Assembly (NCBI RefSeq): GCF_014200405.1
Contig: NZ_JACHBQ010000001.1
Location: forward strand, 2,108,001-2,172,000
Length of the DNA: 64,000 nucleotides
DNA from: Cryobacterium roopkundense
GTDB lineage: Bacteria > Actinomycetota > Actinomycetes > Actinomycetales > Microbacteriaceae
Direction: 5' to 3'
The position numbers and the translations under genes were made by a program. The notes beneath the pieces were generated by a model that searched no databases, was not told the DNA's origin, and was given only the letters and a program-made list of their open reading frames with translations. Positions 1 through 9,064 of this stretch are shown in pieces. How positions within the stretch are numbered: the first letter of the stretch is position 1; each line of letters begins with the position of its first letter.

Positions 1-143
1 TCGCCAGCCGGAGGCACTGCAACGTCGGCAGTGGAGGGTTCAGCCGTCGGCGCGGTCTCAGCAGAATTCGCCTGCTCCAACGCCTGGGCCGCTTCGCGCG
101 CCTGCCGTCGGGTCAGTGGCGGCTGGCTGTTGCCCAACGTCAT
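1..143 (-). CDS. Hypothetical protein, N-terminal fragment (runs off left edge)
   Basis: Only the first 47 codons are visible. The ATG at 143 overlaps the nadD stop as ATGA, so it is probably co-translated with nadD. The visible peptide begins [20 protein letters not shown] and continues into an Ala/Pro/Thr-rich stretch. A basic TRRQARE-like cluster followed by a low-complexity linker is common in cytosolic tails of actinobacterial membrane or LytR-type proteins, but no domain is visible here. In related genomes the gene after nadD is usually a hypothetical followed by rsfS. Function not assigned. Confidence 0.6.
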   Translation of the reverse strand, partial: MTLGNSQPPLTRRQAREAAQALEQANSAETAPTAEPSTADVAVPPAG

Positions 144-736
144 ACCACGCTCCGATACAGATGGTGCTTTGAGATGTACTGGACGACCCCATCGGGGACC
201 AGATACCAGACCGGGAAGCCCCGTTTTACCCGTGCCCGGCAGTCAGTAGACGAAATGGCCAGAGCCGGGACCTCCAGCAAGCTTACGTCTTGGTTCGGCA
301 ATCCCGAAACGCTCAACTCATGTCCCGGACGACTCACAGCGACGAAGTGCGCGAGCTCCCAGAGCTCCCGCACGTCTTTCCAGCCCAGAATCTGGCTGAT
401 CGCGTCGGCACCCGTGATGAAAAACAGCTCGGCGTCCGGGCGTTCGGTGTGCAGATCGCGCAAGGTGTCGATCGTGTAGGTGGGTCCCTCGCGGGTGATG
501 TCTACGCGGCTGGTGGTAAAGCGGGGGTTCGATGCCGTGGCGATCACCGTCATCAAGTAGCGGTGTTCACTCGGGGTTACCCCTGACTTTTGCCACGGTT
601 CACCGGTGGGCACGAAAATGACTTCGTCGAGGTCAAAACTTTGCGCGACCTCGCTGGCCGCCACGAGGTGACCGTGGTGAATGGGGTCGAACGTGCCACC
701 CATCACCCCGACGCGCGGGCGACGACGCTGCGTCAT
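140..736 (-). CDS. nadD: Nicotinate-nucleotide adenylyltransferase
   Basis: Cytosolic NAD biosynthesis enzyme that adenylylates nicotinate mononucleotide to deamido-NAD. The 198-residue length is normal. The nucleotidyltransferase signature [12 protein letters not shown] lies at about residues 13-24, and the ISST-x-x-R motif at about 160-167 reads ISSTDCRAR. The ATG start gives the usual short basic leader [10 protein letters not shown]. It is downstream of proA and a small membrane gene on the same strand, and its stop overlaps the next start, which fits the actinobacterial obgE-proBA-nadD cluster. Confidence 0.96.
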   Translation of the reverse strand: MTQRRRPRVGVMGGTFDPIHHGHLVAASEVAQSFDLDEVIFVPTGEPWQKSGVTPSEHRYLMTVIATASNPRFTTSRVDITREGPTYTIDTLRDLHTERPDAELFFITGADAISQILGWKDVRELWELAHFVAVSRPGHELSVSGLPNQDVSLLEVPALAISSTDCRARVKRGFPVWYLVPDGVVQYISKHHLYRSVV

Positions 737-766
737 GCGGAACTGCTCACGTGGTGCCGTCGCCGG

Positions 767-973
767 CTAGTGGCCGCTGTGACCGGAAACGCCGCCATGC
801 GCGGCAGCATAAGCATCGGCCTTGGCGCTGTGACGGTTTGCCACGTCGCGGAAGCTCCACAGCACGACACCGAGGGCGATGAACAACACGAGGGCGACGG
901 CCGGGTACGCCAGCAGGGGCAGGGGTAGCTCCACGTGACCGACTTCGGTCAGAACTGCGGTCACAAACGACAT
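767..973 (-). CDS. Small single-pass membrane protein
   Basis: A 68-residue protein beginning MSFVTAVLTEVG with one strong hydrophobic segment at about residues 17-38 (LPLLAYPAVALVLFIALGVVL). The tail is hydrophilic and His/Gly-rich (GGVSGHSGH). The ATG at 973 is preferred over a GTG at 988 because GGAGAA lies 4 bases upstream of the ATG. It sits between proA and nadD on the same strand. Similar short proteins at this position are plausible in Microbacteriaceae, but I know no function. Confidence 0.75.
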   Translation of the reverse strand: MSFVTAVLTEVGHVELPLPLLAYPAVALVLFIALGVVLWSFRDVANRHSAKADAYAAAHGGVSGHSGH

Positions 974-1031
974 GGGTTCTCCATTCACACAAAAAGTAGG
1001 GCTTTCGCCACCGGCATTAGTCTAGTGCGGC

Positions 1032-2300
1032 CTAGGCTCGAACCTGGCCCGACCCACGCACGATCCACTTCGTGCTCGTGAGTTCTGTCAGGCCCATCGG
1101 CCCACGCGCATGCAATTTCTGCGTGGAAATGCCGACCTCGGCTCCGAAGCCGAACTCGGCTCCGTCCGTGAATCTCGTGGACGCGTTCACCATGACGGAA
1201 GCCGAATCCACCTCGTTCAGAAAACGTTCGGCGTTGCCGAGATCGTTGGTGATGATGGATTCAGTGTGGCCGGTGGAATAGCGACGGATGTGCGCGATCG
1301 CCTCCTCGAGGGAATCCACGATGCCCACGGAAACGTCGAGGCTCATGTACTCGGTGCTCCAGTCCTCGTCGGTGGCGGCCACGGCTGCGGGGTACAGCGC
1401 CCTCACTCGGGCGTCCGCGTGGAGGGTGACACCGGATTCCCTGAGCCGGTCGAGCACGCCGGGGAGTACGCGAGCGGCGGCGGCGCGGTGCACGAGCAGT
1501 GTTTCGAGAGCGTTGCACACGCTCGGACGCTGCACCTTGGAGTTGTGAACGATATCGATCGCCCACTGTTCGTTGGCGCTCTCATCGAGGAAGATGTGCA
1601 CGACGCCCGAGCCCGTTTCGATGACGGGAACCTTGGCTTGGGTAACCACCGTGTTGATCAGGTTGGCGCTCCCCCGCGGAATCAGCACGTCGACGTAGCC
1701 GCGGGCCTGCATGAGTTCGGTTGCGCCAGCACGCCCGAACGGGTCGATCGTCTGCACGGCCTCGCGGGGAAGTCCCACGGAGGCGATCGCGTCCTGTACG
1801 AGCGCCACAAGCACACGATTGGTATTCTCGGCGGCCGAACCGCCGCGCAGCACCACGGCGTTGCCGCTCTTCAGGGCGAGCGCCGCAAGATCGACGGTCA
1901 CGTTGGGCCGAGCTTCGTAAATGACACCAATCACGCCGAACGGCACGCGGACTTGACTGAGCTTGATGGCGTTGGGCATGGTGCTGCCTCGCACGACTTC
2001 ACCCACAGGGTCGGTCAGAAGGGCAACCTGAGCCACCGCATCGGCGAGGGCCGCAACTCTGGACTCGTCCAGGGCGAGCCTGTCGAGCAGACCCGCGGTG
2101 AGGCCGTTCTCCGCGCCGGTGGCGAGGTCGTCACGGTTCGCCTCGAGAATCGACTCGACGTGCGCGCGAAGGTGGTCCGCGAGCGCACCGAGGGCCGCGT
2201 TCTTCAGCGCGGTCGGTGCGGAGGCGAGCACGATGGAGGCGCTGCGTGCGCTTTCGAGGATGGGGGTGAGCTGGACATCGGGAAGTACAGGCTGCAACAT
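1032..2300 (-). CDS. proA: Glutamate-5-semialdehyde dehydrogenase (gamma-glutamyl phosphate reductase)
   Basis: Second step of proline biosynthesis: NADPH-dependent reduction of gamma-glutamyl phosphate. The 422-residue length matches the family. The catalytic cysteine lies in VQRPSVCNALETLL at about residue 260. The aldehyde-dehydrogenase-fold segments VPFGVIGVIYEARPNVT and GNAVVLRGGSAA are clear, as is the C-terminal FGFGAEVGISTQKLHARGPMG segment. It starts 9 bp after the upstream proB paralog stops, so the two are almost certainly one transcript. Confidence 0.97.
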   Translation of the reverse strand: MLQPVLPDVQLTPILESARSASIVLASAPTALKNAALGALADHLRAHVESILEANRDDLATGAENGLTAGLLDRLALDESRVAALADAVAQVALLTDPVGEVVRGSTMPNAIKLSQVRVPFGVIGVIYEARPNVTVDLAALALKSGNAVVLRGGSAAENTNRVLVALVQDAIASVGLPREAVQTIDPFGRAGATELMQARGYVDVLIPRGSANLINTVVTQAKVPVIETGSGVVHIFLDESANEQWAIDIVHNSKVQRPSVCNALETLLVHRAAAARVLPGVLDRLRESGVTLHADARVRALYPAAVAATDEDWSTEYMSLDVSVGIVDSLEEAIAHIRRYSTGHTESIITNDLGNAERFLNEVDSASVMVNASTRFTDGAEFGFGAEVGISTQKLHARGPMGLTELTSTKWIVRGSGQVRA

Positions 2301-2309
2301 CCGCTCAGT

Positions 2310-3113
2310 TTACCAAACGCGGGCAAACGGCGCGGCGGCAGGCTCAAACCAGGTACCCACACCCCCGCCGCGCAGTGCCTCTGCCGCGAGCGTTGTGGCC
2401 GTCACGAGCACGCCCGTGCCTGCCGCAGCGGCCAGCCGTGCCGCCGAAACCTTGGTGCTGGCTCCCCCTGTGCCCACGCCGTTCACTGACGTCGAGCCGA
2501 ATTCCATGCCCGGCAAGGAATCACCCGAGGCGACGTAGGAAACCCGCTCGGCTCCGGGCAGGTCGGGCGGCCGCGTGTAGAGGGCGTCCACGTCGCTGAG
2601 CAGGAGCAGTAGGTCCGCGCCGACCAGCGCGGCCACGAGGGCCGCCAGACGATCGTTGTCGCCGAAGCGGATCTCGTGGGTCGCCACCGTGTCGTTCTCG
2701 TTCACGATGGGCAGGATTCGCAGGTCGAGCAAACGGTCCATGGCACGCCGGGCGTTGCTGCGCGGCGTCGGGTTCTCGAGGTCGCCGGCGGTGAGGAGCA
2801 CCTGGCCGGCGACGATGTCGTATCGATCCAGGCTGTTCTGGTACTGCGAGATGAGCAGACTCTGTCCCACGGAGGCTGCAGCCTGCTGGGTGGCCAGATC
2901 CGTGGGCCGGTCGCTCAGCCGCAGGTATGGCATCCCCGTGGCGATGGCGCCCGACGACACGAGCACCACTTCGGCGCCACGCGCATGGGCAGCCGCGAGG
3001 GCGTCGACGAGGGGTGCGATCTGGTGGGAGTTGTCACCGCTTATCGATGAGGACCCCACCTTGACGACGATGCGCGCCGCAGAAGATATCTGCTCACGCG
3101 ACAGTGAATTCAC
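2310..3113 (-). CDS. proB: Glutamate 5-kinase, second copy (PUA-less)
   Basis: ATP-dependent phosphorylation of glutamate, first step of proline synthesis. The amino-acid kinase fold is complete: IVVKVGSSSISGDN near the N-terminus, VVLVSSGAIATG, NENDTVATHEIRFGDNDRLA (substrate loop), LSDVDALYT and GVGTGGASTKV. There is no C-terminal PUA domain; at 267 residues it is the short form. The GTG at 3113 is chosen because the protein then aligns residue for residue with the upstream copy from position 1, and GGGAGGG lies upstream. It directly follows another proB and precedes proA. By eye it is about two-thirds identical to its neighbour, so the duplication is not recent. Confidence 0.93.
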   Translation of the reverse strand: MNSLSREQISSAARIVVKVGSSSISGDNSHQIAPLVDALAAAHARGAEVVLVSSGAIATGMPYLRLSDRPTDLATQQAAASVGQSLLISQYQNSLDRYDIVAGQVLLTAGDLENPTPRSNARRAMDRLLDLRILPIVNENDTVATHEIRFGDNDRLAALVAALVGADLLLLLSDVDALYTRPPDLPGAERVSYVASGDSLPGMEFGSTSVNGVGTGGASTKVSAARLAAAAGTGVLVTATTLAAEALRGGGVGTWFEPAAAPFARVW

Positions 3114-3244
3114 GGCGGTAACGCCCTCCCGGCCCCGGATCAGCACGATTTGGCGGCCGTGGGAAGCCTACAGGAGGGCGCGCGCCCGGTGCACGACGGC
3201 GGGCCGGGGCGCACCCGGACACACGCTCGTCGTTCAGGACGGCG

Positions 3245-4051
3245 TCAGAGCAGCGCGCGCTCGTCTTCGCCGTCGACGGGCTCGAACCAGGTTCCCACGT
3301 GTTCGCCGCGCAGAGCCGCGCCGGCGAGCTCTGTCGACGTCACGAGCACCGCAGTGCCCGCGTTCGTGGCCAGGCGTGCGGCCACGACCTTGGTGCTCGC
3401 TCCCCCGGTGCCCACGCCAGTGGCTCCGCTCGAGCTGAACTCGAAGTCGGTCAGTGGGTCGTCGGCGGCGATCACGTCGAGCTTCTCCGCGCCGGGAAGG
3501 TGCGGGGGCTTGGTGTAAAGCGCATCCACGTCGCTCAGCATCACGAGCAGGTCGGCACTGATGAGCGTCGATACGAGAGCCGCAAGGCGGTCATTGCTAC
3601 CGAACCGTAGGCCGTACACGGCAACCGTGTCGTTCTCGTTCACGACAGGCAGAATGCGCAGATCGAGCAGCCGGTTCAGTGCACGACGAGTGTTGCTCCG
3701 GTGCGGCTCGTTGAGCAGGTCACCCTCCGTGAGCAGAACGGTTCCCGCTGCGATCTCGTAGCGGTCGAGGCTCTCCTGATACCGGAAGATGAGCACGTTC
3801 TGGCCAACAGCCGCTGCCGCCTGCTGCGTTGCGACGTCATTGGGACGCTCTTCCAGATCCAGAAACGGCATGCCGGTGGCGACGGCCCCCGACGAGATGA
3901 GCACGACTTCAGTGCCTCGGCCGTAGGCCTCTGCCAGTGCGTCCACGAGTGGCGTGATCTGGTCAGAGTTGTCACCACTGATGGATGAGGAACCTACCTT
4001 GACCACGATGCGTTTCGCGGATGCGACCTGGTCCCGCTTTAAGCCAATCAC
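3245..4051 (-). CDS. proB: Glutamate 5-kinase, first copy (PUA-less)
   Basis: Same reaction and fold as the adjacent downstream paralog; 268 residues, GTG start (MIGLKRDQVASAKRIVVKVG). Kinase motifs VVLISSGAVATG, NENDTVAVYGLRFGSNDRLA, LSDVDALYT and GVGTGGASTKV are all present, so there is no obvious inactivating change. The PUA domain is absent. It starts 2 bp after the obgE stop, the usual obgE-proB arrangement, which makes this the positional ortholog. The 131 bp to the second copy contains no gene. Confidence 0.94.
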   Translation of the reverse strand: MIGLKRDQVASAKRIVVKVGSSSISGDNSDQITPLVDALAEAYGRGTEVVLISSGAVATGMPFLDLEERPNDVATQQAAAAVGQNVLIFRYQESLDRYEIAAGTVLLTEGDLLNEPHRSNTRRALNRLLDLRILPVVNENDTVAVYGLRFGSNDRLAALVSTLISADLLVMLSDVDALYTKPPHLPGAEKLDVIAADDPLTDFEFSSSGATGVGTGGASTKVVAARLATNAGTAVLVTSTELAGAALRGEHVGTWFEPVDGEDERALL

Positions 4052-4053
4052 TG

Positions 4054-5640
<1,587 letters not shown>

Positions 5641-5670
5641 TCAGGTGGCGCGAAATTTAAGTCTGGAAAC

Positions 5671-5702
5671 ACGTAAGGGCGGACCGAGGCCCGCCCTTAC
5701 GT
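5671..5702 (-). terminator. Terminator-like hairpin after rpmA
   Basis: A perfect 12-bp inverted repeat (ACGTAAGGGCGG ... CCGCCCTTACGT) with an 8-base loop lies 15 bp past the rpmA stop and 43 bp before obgE. On the minus strand it is followed by GTTT only, so the U-tract is weak. It may attenuate read-through from the ribosomal protein genes into obgE. Confidence 0.6.
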
Positions 5703-5716
5703 TCAAAGCTGGATGC

Positions 5717-5974
5717 CTACTCGGCAGCCACCACGATATTGATGACCTTGCGGCCACCCTTTGCTCCGAACTGAACGGAGCCGGCTTCGAGGGCGAAGAG
5801 AGTGTCGTCTCCGCCGCGGCCAACGTTGACGCCGGGGTGGAAGTGGGTGCCGCGCTGGCGAACGATGATCTCGCCCGCTCCGACAACCTGACCGCCGAAG
5901 CGCTTCACGCCGAGGCGCTGGGCATTGGAGTCACGACCGTTGCGAGTGGAACTCGCACCTTTTTTGTGTGCCAT
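5717..5974 (-). CDS. rpmA: 50S ribosomal protein L27
   Basis: 85 residues. The sequence begins [20 protein letters not shown] and contains [22 protein letters not shown] and [18 protein letters not shown], all diagnostic of bL27. There is no extra cleavable N-terminal extension of the Firmicutes type. It follows rplU by 17 bp, the standard rplU-rpmA pair, and is followed by a hairpin terminator. Confidence 0.98.
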   Translation of the reverse strand: MAHKKGASSTRNGRDSNAQRLGVKRFGGQVVGAGEIIVRQRGTHFHPGVNVGRGGDDTLFALEAGSVQFGAKGGRKVINIVVAAE

Positions 5975-5991
5975 CTGTTCTTCTCCTGGCC

Positions 5992-6300
5992 TTAGACGAT
6001 GCCGGTAACCTGAACGCGAGTGAGCTCCTGACGGTGCCCCTGACGCTTCTTGTACCCGGTCTTGTTCTTGAACTTCTGGATGACGATCTTCGGGCCGCGA
6101 AGGTCGTTGAGGACCTCGGCGGTGACCTTGATCTTGGCCAGCGACGTCGAGTCAGAGGTGATCTTGTCGCCGTCGACGAGAAGCACGGCGGCCAGCTCGA
6201 CGTTGCCGTCCTTGTCAGCCTTGATTCGGTCCATCGTGACGATGGTACCGACCTCTACCTTCTCCTGCCGCCCTCCGGCGCGCACAACTGCGTAAACCAC
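5992..6300 (-). CDS. rplU: 50S ribosomal protein L21
   Basis: bL21, binds 23S rRNA. Starting at the GTG at 6300 gives [18 protein letters not shown], the canonical N-terminus, 102 residues. A TTG at 6312 would add four untypical residues. The C-terminal [26 protein letters not shown] motif region is intact. It is the first gene of the rplU-rpmA transcript, preceded by a long structured leader. Confidence 0.96.
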   Translation of the reverse strand: MVYAVVRAGGRQEKVEVGTIVTMDRIKADKDGNVELAAVLLVDGDKITSDSTSLAKIKVTAEVLNDLRGPKIVIQKFKNKTGYKKRQGHRQELTRVQVTGIV

Positions 6301-6341
6301 TTTACGTACCAATCTCTGGGAGGCCGCGAGGCCCCGATTCC

Positions 6342-6392
6342 TAATTACTGGAACAGTAATTACTGGAAAAATACTGCCTGAAAATATCAGGC
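6342..6392 (-). promoter_or_regulatory. rplU leader: terminator-like hairpin plus short repeats
   Basis: On the minus strand, about 75-90 nt before rplU, a 6-bp stem (GCCTGA / TCAGGC, 5-base loop, 6376-6392) is followed by AGTATTTTT. That is the arrangement of a Rho-independent terminator or attenuator. Immediately after it come two copies of TTCCAGTAATTA, 15 bp apart. Their overlap forms a perfect palindrome with 9-base arms TAATTACTG / CAGTAATTA (6342-6362). This AT-rich block stands out in high-GC surroundings and is a candidate autoregulatory leader for L21/L27. Confidence 0.5.
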
Positions 6393-6565
6393 TTGGAAAT
6401 TTGCTGGGATGAACGGGCCGGGTTGGCCCATCGAAATCAGAAAACCGTGGTGATCATGTCGAAAATATTCAACGCACACCAAGGGATGACTTTACCTGAT
6501 CCCACACCCGTGGTCAAACTGTAGCCACGGCGAGTCGCCGCAGAAAGCACTCGTAAACTTTCACC

Positions 6566-6838
6566 ATGGCCGTACTTATTGACCAGCCTAGCTGGCCCGC
6601 GCATGGAACTGTTTGGTCGCACCTCGTAAGCGACCTCTCACTGGACGAATTACACGCCTTTGCACTCAGCCACGCCATCCCCCGTCGGAGCTTCGACCGT
6701 GACCACTACGACGTTCCTGCTGCCCGCTACGACGATCTGGTGGCGGCTGGCGCCCTGCCGGTGACCTATCGGGACCTAGTAACCCGATTGAGCGAGAGCG
6801 GCCTTCGGGTGAGCGGGAGGGAACGCCGCGGCCTCTGA
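6566..6838 (+). CDS. DUF4031 domain-containing protein
   Basis: 90 residues: MAVLIDQPSWPAHGTVWSHL, then LDELHAFALSHAIPRRSFDRDHYDVPAARYDDLVAAGA. This matches the short actinobacterial DUF4031 family, whose function is unknown; the conserved His/Asp pattern is suggestive of a metal site (inference). No Shine-Dalgarno is visible. A TAAACT -10-like hexamer ends 6 bases before the ATG, so the mRNA is probably leaderless. The gene stands alone on the plus strand, convergent with the gene at 6844. Confidence 0.88.
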   Translation: MAVLIDQPSWPAHGTVWSHLVSDLSLDELHAFALSHAIPRRSFDRDHYDVPAARYDDLVAAGALPVTYRDLVTRLSESGLRVSGRERRGL

Positions 6839-6843
6839 TTACG

Positions 6844-8301
6844 TCAGCGCCAGTACACGTCGAACCCGACGACGCTACGACGGATCTCACCGGTTTCGAG
6901 GCTGACGAACAGGGTCGTCGCCTCTTGGGCTTGCGCGTTCGCCGGATACTCGTCCGACGTGAGCACCTGGCGATTCGGCACGATCTGCACGGCCACGTAC
7001 TGGTCGTTCGGCGACAGTCCGAAGCCCACGATAGACTCCTCGTCCGAGGCGGGCTCGTAGATCACTCTGCTCCGCACCTCGGGTCCCGTCCCCGTGACGA
7101 GCGTCAGCCTCTGCTGCACCTGGCCCGTCACCGGGTCGAATTCCGCCATCCGCTGCACGTAGCCGTCCCCTCCGGTGAGAAATCGCATCTCGTCGGTGTA
7201 GCGCGTTGTGCCGTCGACGGCCTGGGGAATGATCGCAGCCTCCGTGCCGGTGGACAGATCGAGCACGAACTGGGCGCTCTGGTCGGAGACCGCGATACGC
7301 AGCCCGTCCGGGGCCACAGCGGCCAGGCGGGAGTACTGGCCGATCGGAATCGGGTCTGCAGTTCCATCGCGGTTCGTGCGCGGATTGACCAGGAGCAGGG
7401 TCGTGTCGTAGAGCTGCGCGACCAGTTCGGTACGACCTGCCATAAACGACCAATCGACAACCTGCAGCGGCTCACCATCGAGACCGATCACCGGGTCAGC
7501 GACGCCTTGGCCGAGGTCGAGCATGAAGAGGACATTTTCGTAGCGCGGTCCCGGGGCATCGGCCGCACTCGTGAATCGGAATCCCAGCAGGTTGTCGGCC
7601 ACCGCCCCGTGGAGATCCTCGATCTGCCCGATACCGGGAACCGTCAGCAGGGAAGCTGCACCGCCCTCGTCGACCAGGCTGAGCACGCTCGCCCCCGCGT
7701 CGTCCAGGGAGACCACTGCGAGCCGCTCCCCGAAGGGGACGAACTCCAGGATTCGATCGGCTTGGAAGGCCACGGCGCTGTCCGGGGACCCGATGGTCGT
7801 GCGCACAATGCGGTCCGGCCCGGCGTCGTCCCGACTCAGGTACAGGAGAGGCGGCTCTTCAGTGCGGAAGCCGCCCTCAAAAGTGGACGTGCGATCTGTC
7901 GCGACCCCCGTCACGTCCCGCACGCTCACGGTGTAGTGAGTGTCGTAGGCGAGGGGTTGAGCGAACGAAATCACGATAGAGTCGCCGCTTGTCTGCACGG
8001 AAAAGGGCCGGGCAGGGCTGAGCGTCACTTGGTTCGCGTCCACCTCGTTGATCGGCTGGTTGGCCGACAGCACCAGGCGGGCATTGGCTTCCGAGACCAC
8101 CTCGGTGGCGTCGACGTCGAAGGCTGTCAATCGCGGGCCACTGAGCAGGTTCACGGCGACCAGAACGAGGCAGACGACGGTGAGTGCGGTTACGAGCACC
8201 ATGAGGGTGCGTCGAAACCGGCGTGGGTCGGCGTGGGTGGAGACATCGGGGTCTGCCCCCGCAGGGTCCACCGCGACGGGGTCGGCTGCGCTAGTAGACA
8301 T
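6844..8301 (-). CDS. Membrane-anchored Ig-like / beta-propeller-like exported protein
   Basis: 485 residues. The N-terminus is cytosolic (about 1-30), then one transmembrane helix (LMVLVTALTVVCLVLVAVNLL, about 33-53). A Big_5/SbsA-like Ig domain follows (about 60-145; LSPARPFSVQTSGDSIVISFAQPLAYDTHYTVSV). The rest is a long region of repeated beta-strand blades reading like a degenerate WD40/TolB-type propeller. It is most likely extracytoplasmic. Last gene of a three-gene operon, overlapping its upstream neighbour by 11 bp. The substrate or partner is unknown; the context suggests an accessory to the permease pair. Confidence 0.82.
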   Translation of the reverse strand: MSTSAADPVAVDPAGADPDVSTHADPRRFRRTLMVLVTALTVVCLVLVAVNLLSGPRLTAFDVDATEVVSEANARLVLSANQPINEVDANQVTLSPARPFSVQTSGDSIVISFAQPLAYDTHYTVSVRDVTGVATDRTSTFEGGFRTEEPPLLYLSRDDAGPDRIVRTTIGSPDSAVAFQADRILEFVPFGERLAVVSLDDAGASVLSLVDEGGAASLLTVPGIGQIEDLHGAVADNLLGFRFTSAADAPGPRYENVLFMLDLGQGVADPVIGLDGEPLQVVDWSFMAGRTELVAQLYDTTLLLVNPRTNRDGTADPIPIGQYSRLAAVAPDGLRIAVSDQSAQFVLDLSTGTEAAIIPQAVDGTTRYTDEMRFLTGGDGYVQRMAEFDPVTGQVQQRLTLVTGTGPEVRSRVIYEPASDEESIVGFGLSPNDQYVAVQIVPNRQVLTSDEYPANAQAQEATTLFVSLETGEIRRSVVGFDVYWR

Positions 8302-9064
8302 AGGGGTCGTTCGGCTCGTCGACGGGCAGGATCTCCGCGGGAGAGATGGCGAGTGGGTCTGTGCCCTGCACTGCCGGGCTCAGCAGCAGCGTTCCCGTGA
8401 CCTGCACCCAGTCGTCAACGTCGTAGCTGGATTGCCACCCCGGAAGATAGACCGGCACCCCGATCGGCTGCGCGTCTACCGCACAGCAGGTCACGACGAA
8501 TCGCGCCACATAAAACACGTTCTCCGGGTCACCCTGGTCTGGCGTGATGAAACCCACGACACGGGTGGTCTTGTCGGCGTAGAACGAGGGCTCAGAGGAT
8601 TGGCCCAGCAGCGACACCCACTCCCGAATCGTCAGATCTTCGAAGTCCCCGGTGCCGATCAGGGCGGCGGCCGCGTCCTCACTACTGCCGAGCCCGCCCG
8701 AATTCACCTCGCGCTGCGTGGCGGTGGCCGCCGTGAGAGTGGTCGGCGGCACGACTATGGTGGCCACACCGATGACACCGAGCAGCACGATGCCTACTGC
8801 GGTGAGAGTCGTCTCCGCTCTGCCGGTCTGCTGCACCTCGAAGTCGCGGCGCCGCACGAATCCGGCGACAACGAGCACGAGCCCGATCGCTGCCATGACG
8901 AGTGTGAAGAGGAAATAGCGCGGATGGATATACAGCCCCAGTTGGCCGCTCATGCCCAGCCACAGCGTCGCCACGACCGCCACCAGGCTCAGCACTACGC
9001 CCTGCCAGCGCTCGGCCCAGTAGCGGATGTCTGTAGACCGGAGGCGAAAGGACCTATGCAACAT
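8291..9064 (-). CDS. TIGR03943 / DUF1980 family putative permease subunit
   Basis: 257 residues. Two N-terminal transmembrane segments (GVVLSLVAVVATLWLGM, YFLFTLVMAAIGLVLVVAGF) and a third near residue 95 precede an extracytoplasmic domain. That domain contains VVGFITPDQ, FVVTCCAVDAQPIGVPVYL and DDWVQVTGTL, which match the YcgQ/TIGR03943 family. These proteins are usually encoded next to a YraQ/DUF318 permease, as here, with an 11-bp overlap. The transported substrate is not established for this subgroup. Confidence 0.88.
   Translation of the reverse strand: MLHRSFRLRSTDIRYWAERWQGVVLSLVAVVATLWLGMSGQLGLYIHPRYFLFTLVMAAIGLVLVVAGFVRRRDFEVQQTGRAETTLTAVGIVLLGVIGVATIVVPPTTLTAATATQREVNSGGLGSSEDAAAALIGTGDFEDLTIREWVSLLGQSSEPSFYADKTTRVVGFITPDQGDPENVFYVARFVVTCCAVDAQPIGVPVYLPGWQSSYDVDDWVQVTGTLLLSPAVQGTDPLAISPAEILPVDEPNDPYVY

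Noticed and set aside
1110..2489. Plus-strand open frame of 459 codons over proA/proB
   Set aside because: Antisense shadow of well-conserved genes; His/Arg-rich composition without any domain.
6437..6622. Minus-strand frame of 61 codons upstream of rplU
   Set aside because: No ribosome site, and it overlaps the DUF4031 promoter and start; more likely leader/intergenic DNA.
6925..8400. Plus-strand open frame opposite the Ig-like protein gene
   Set aside because: The minus-strand gene has a clear membrane anchor and domain order; the plus frame is a GC-driven shadow.
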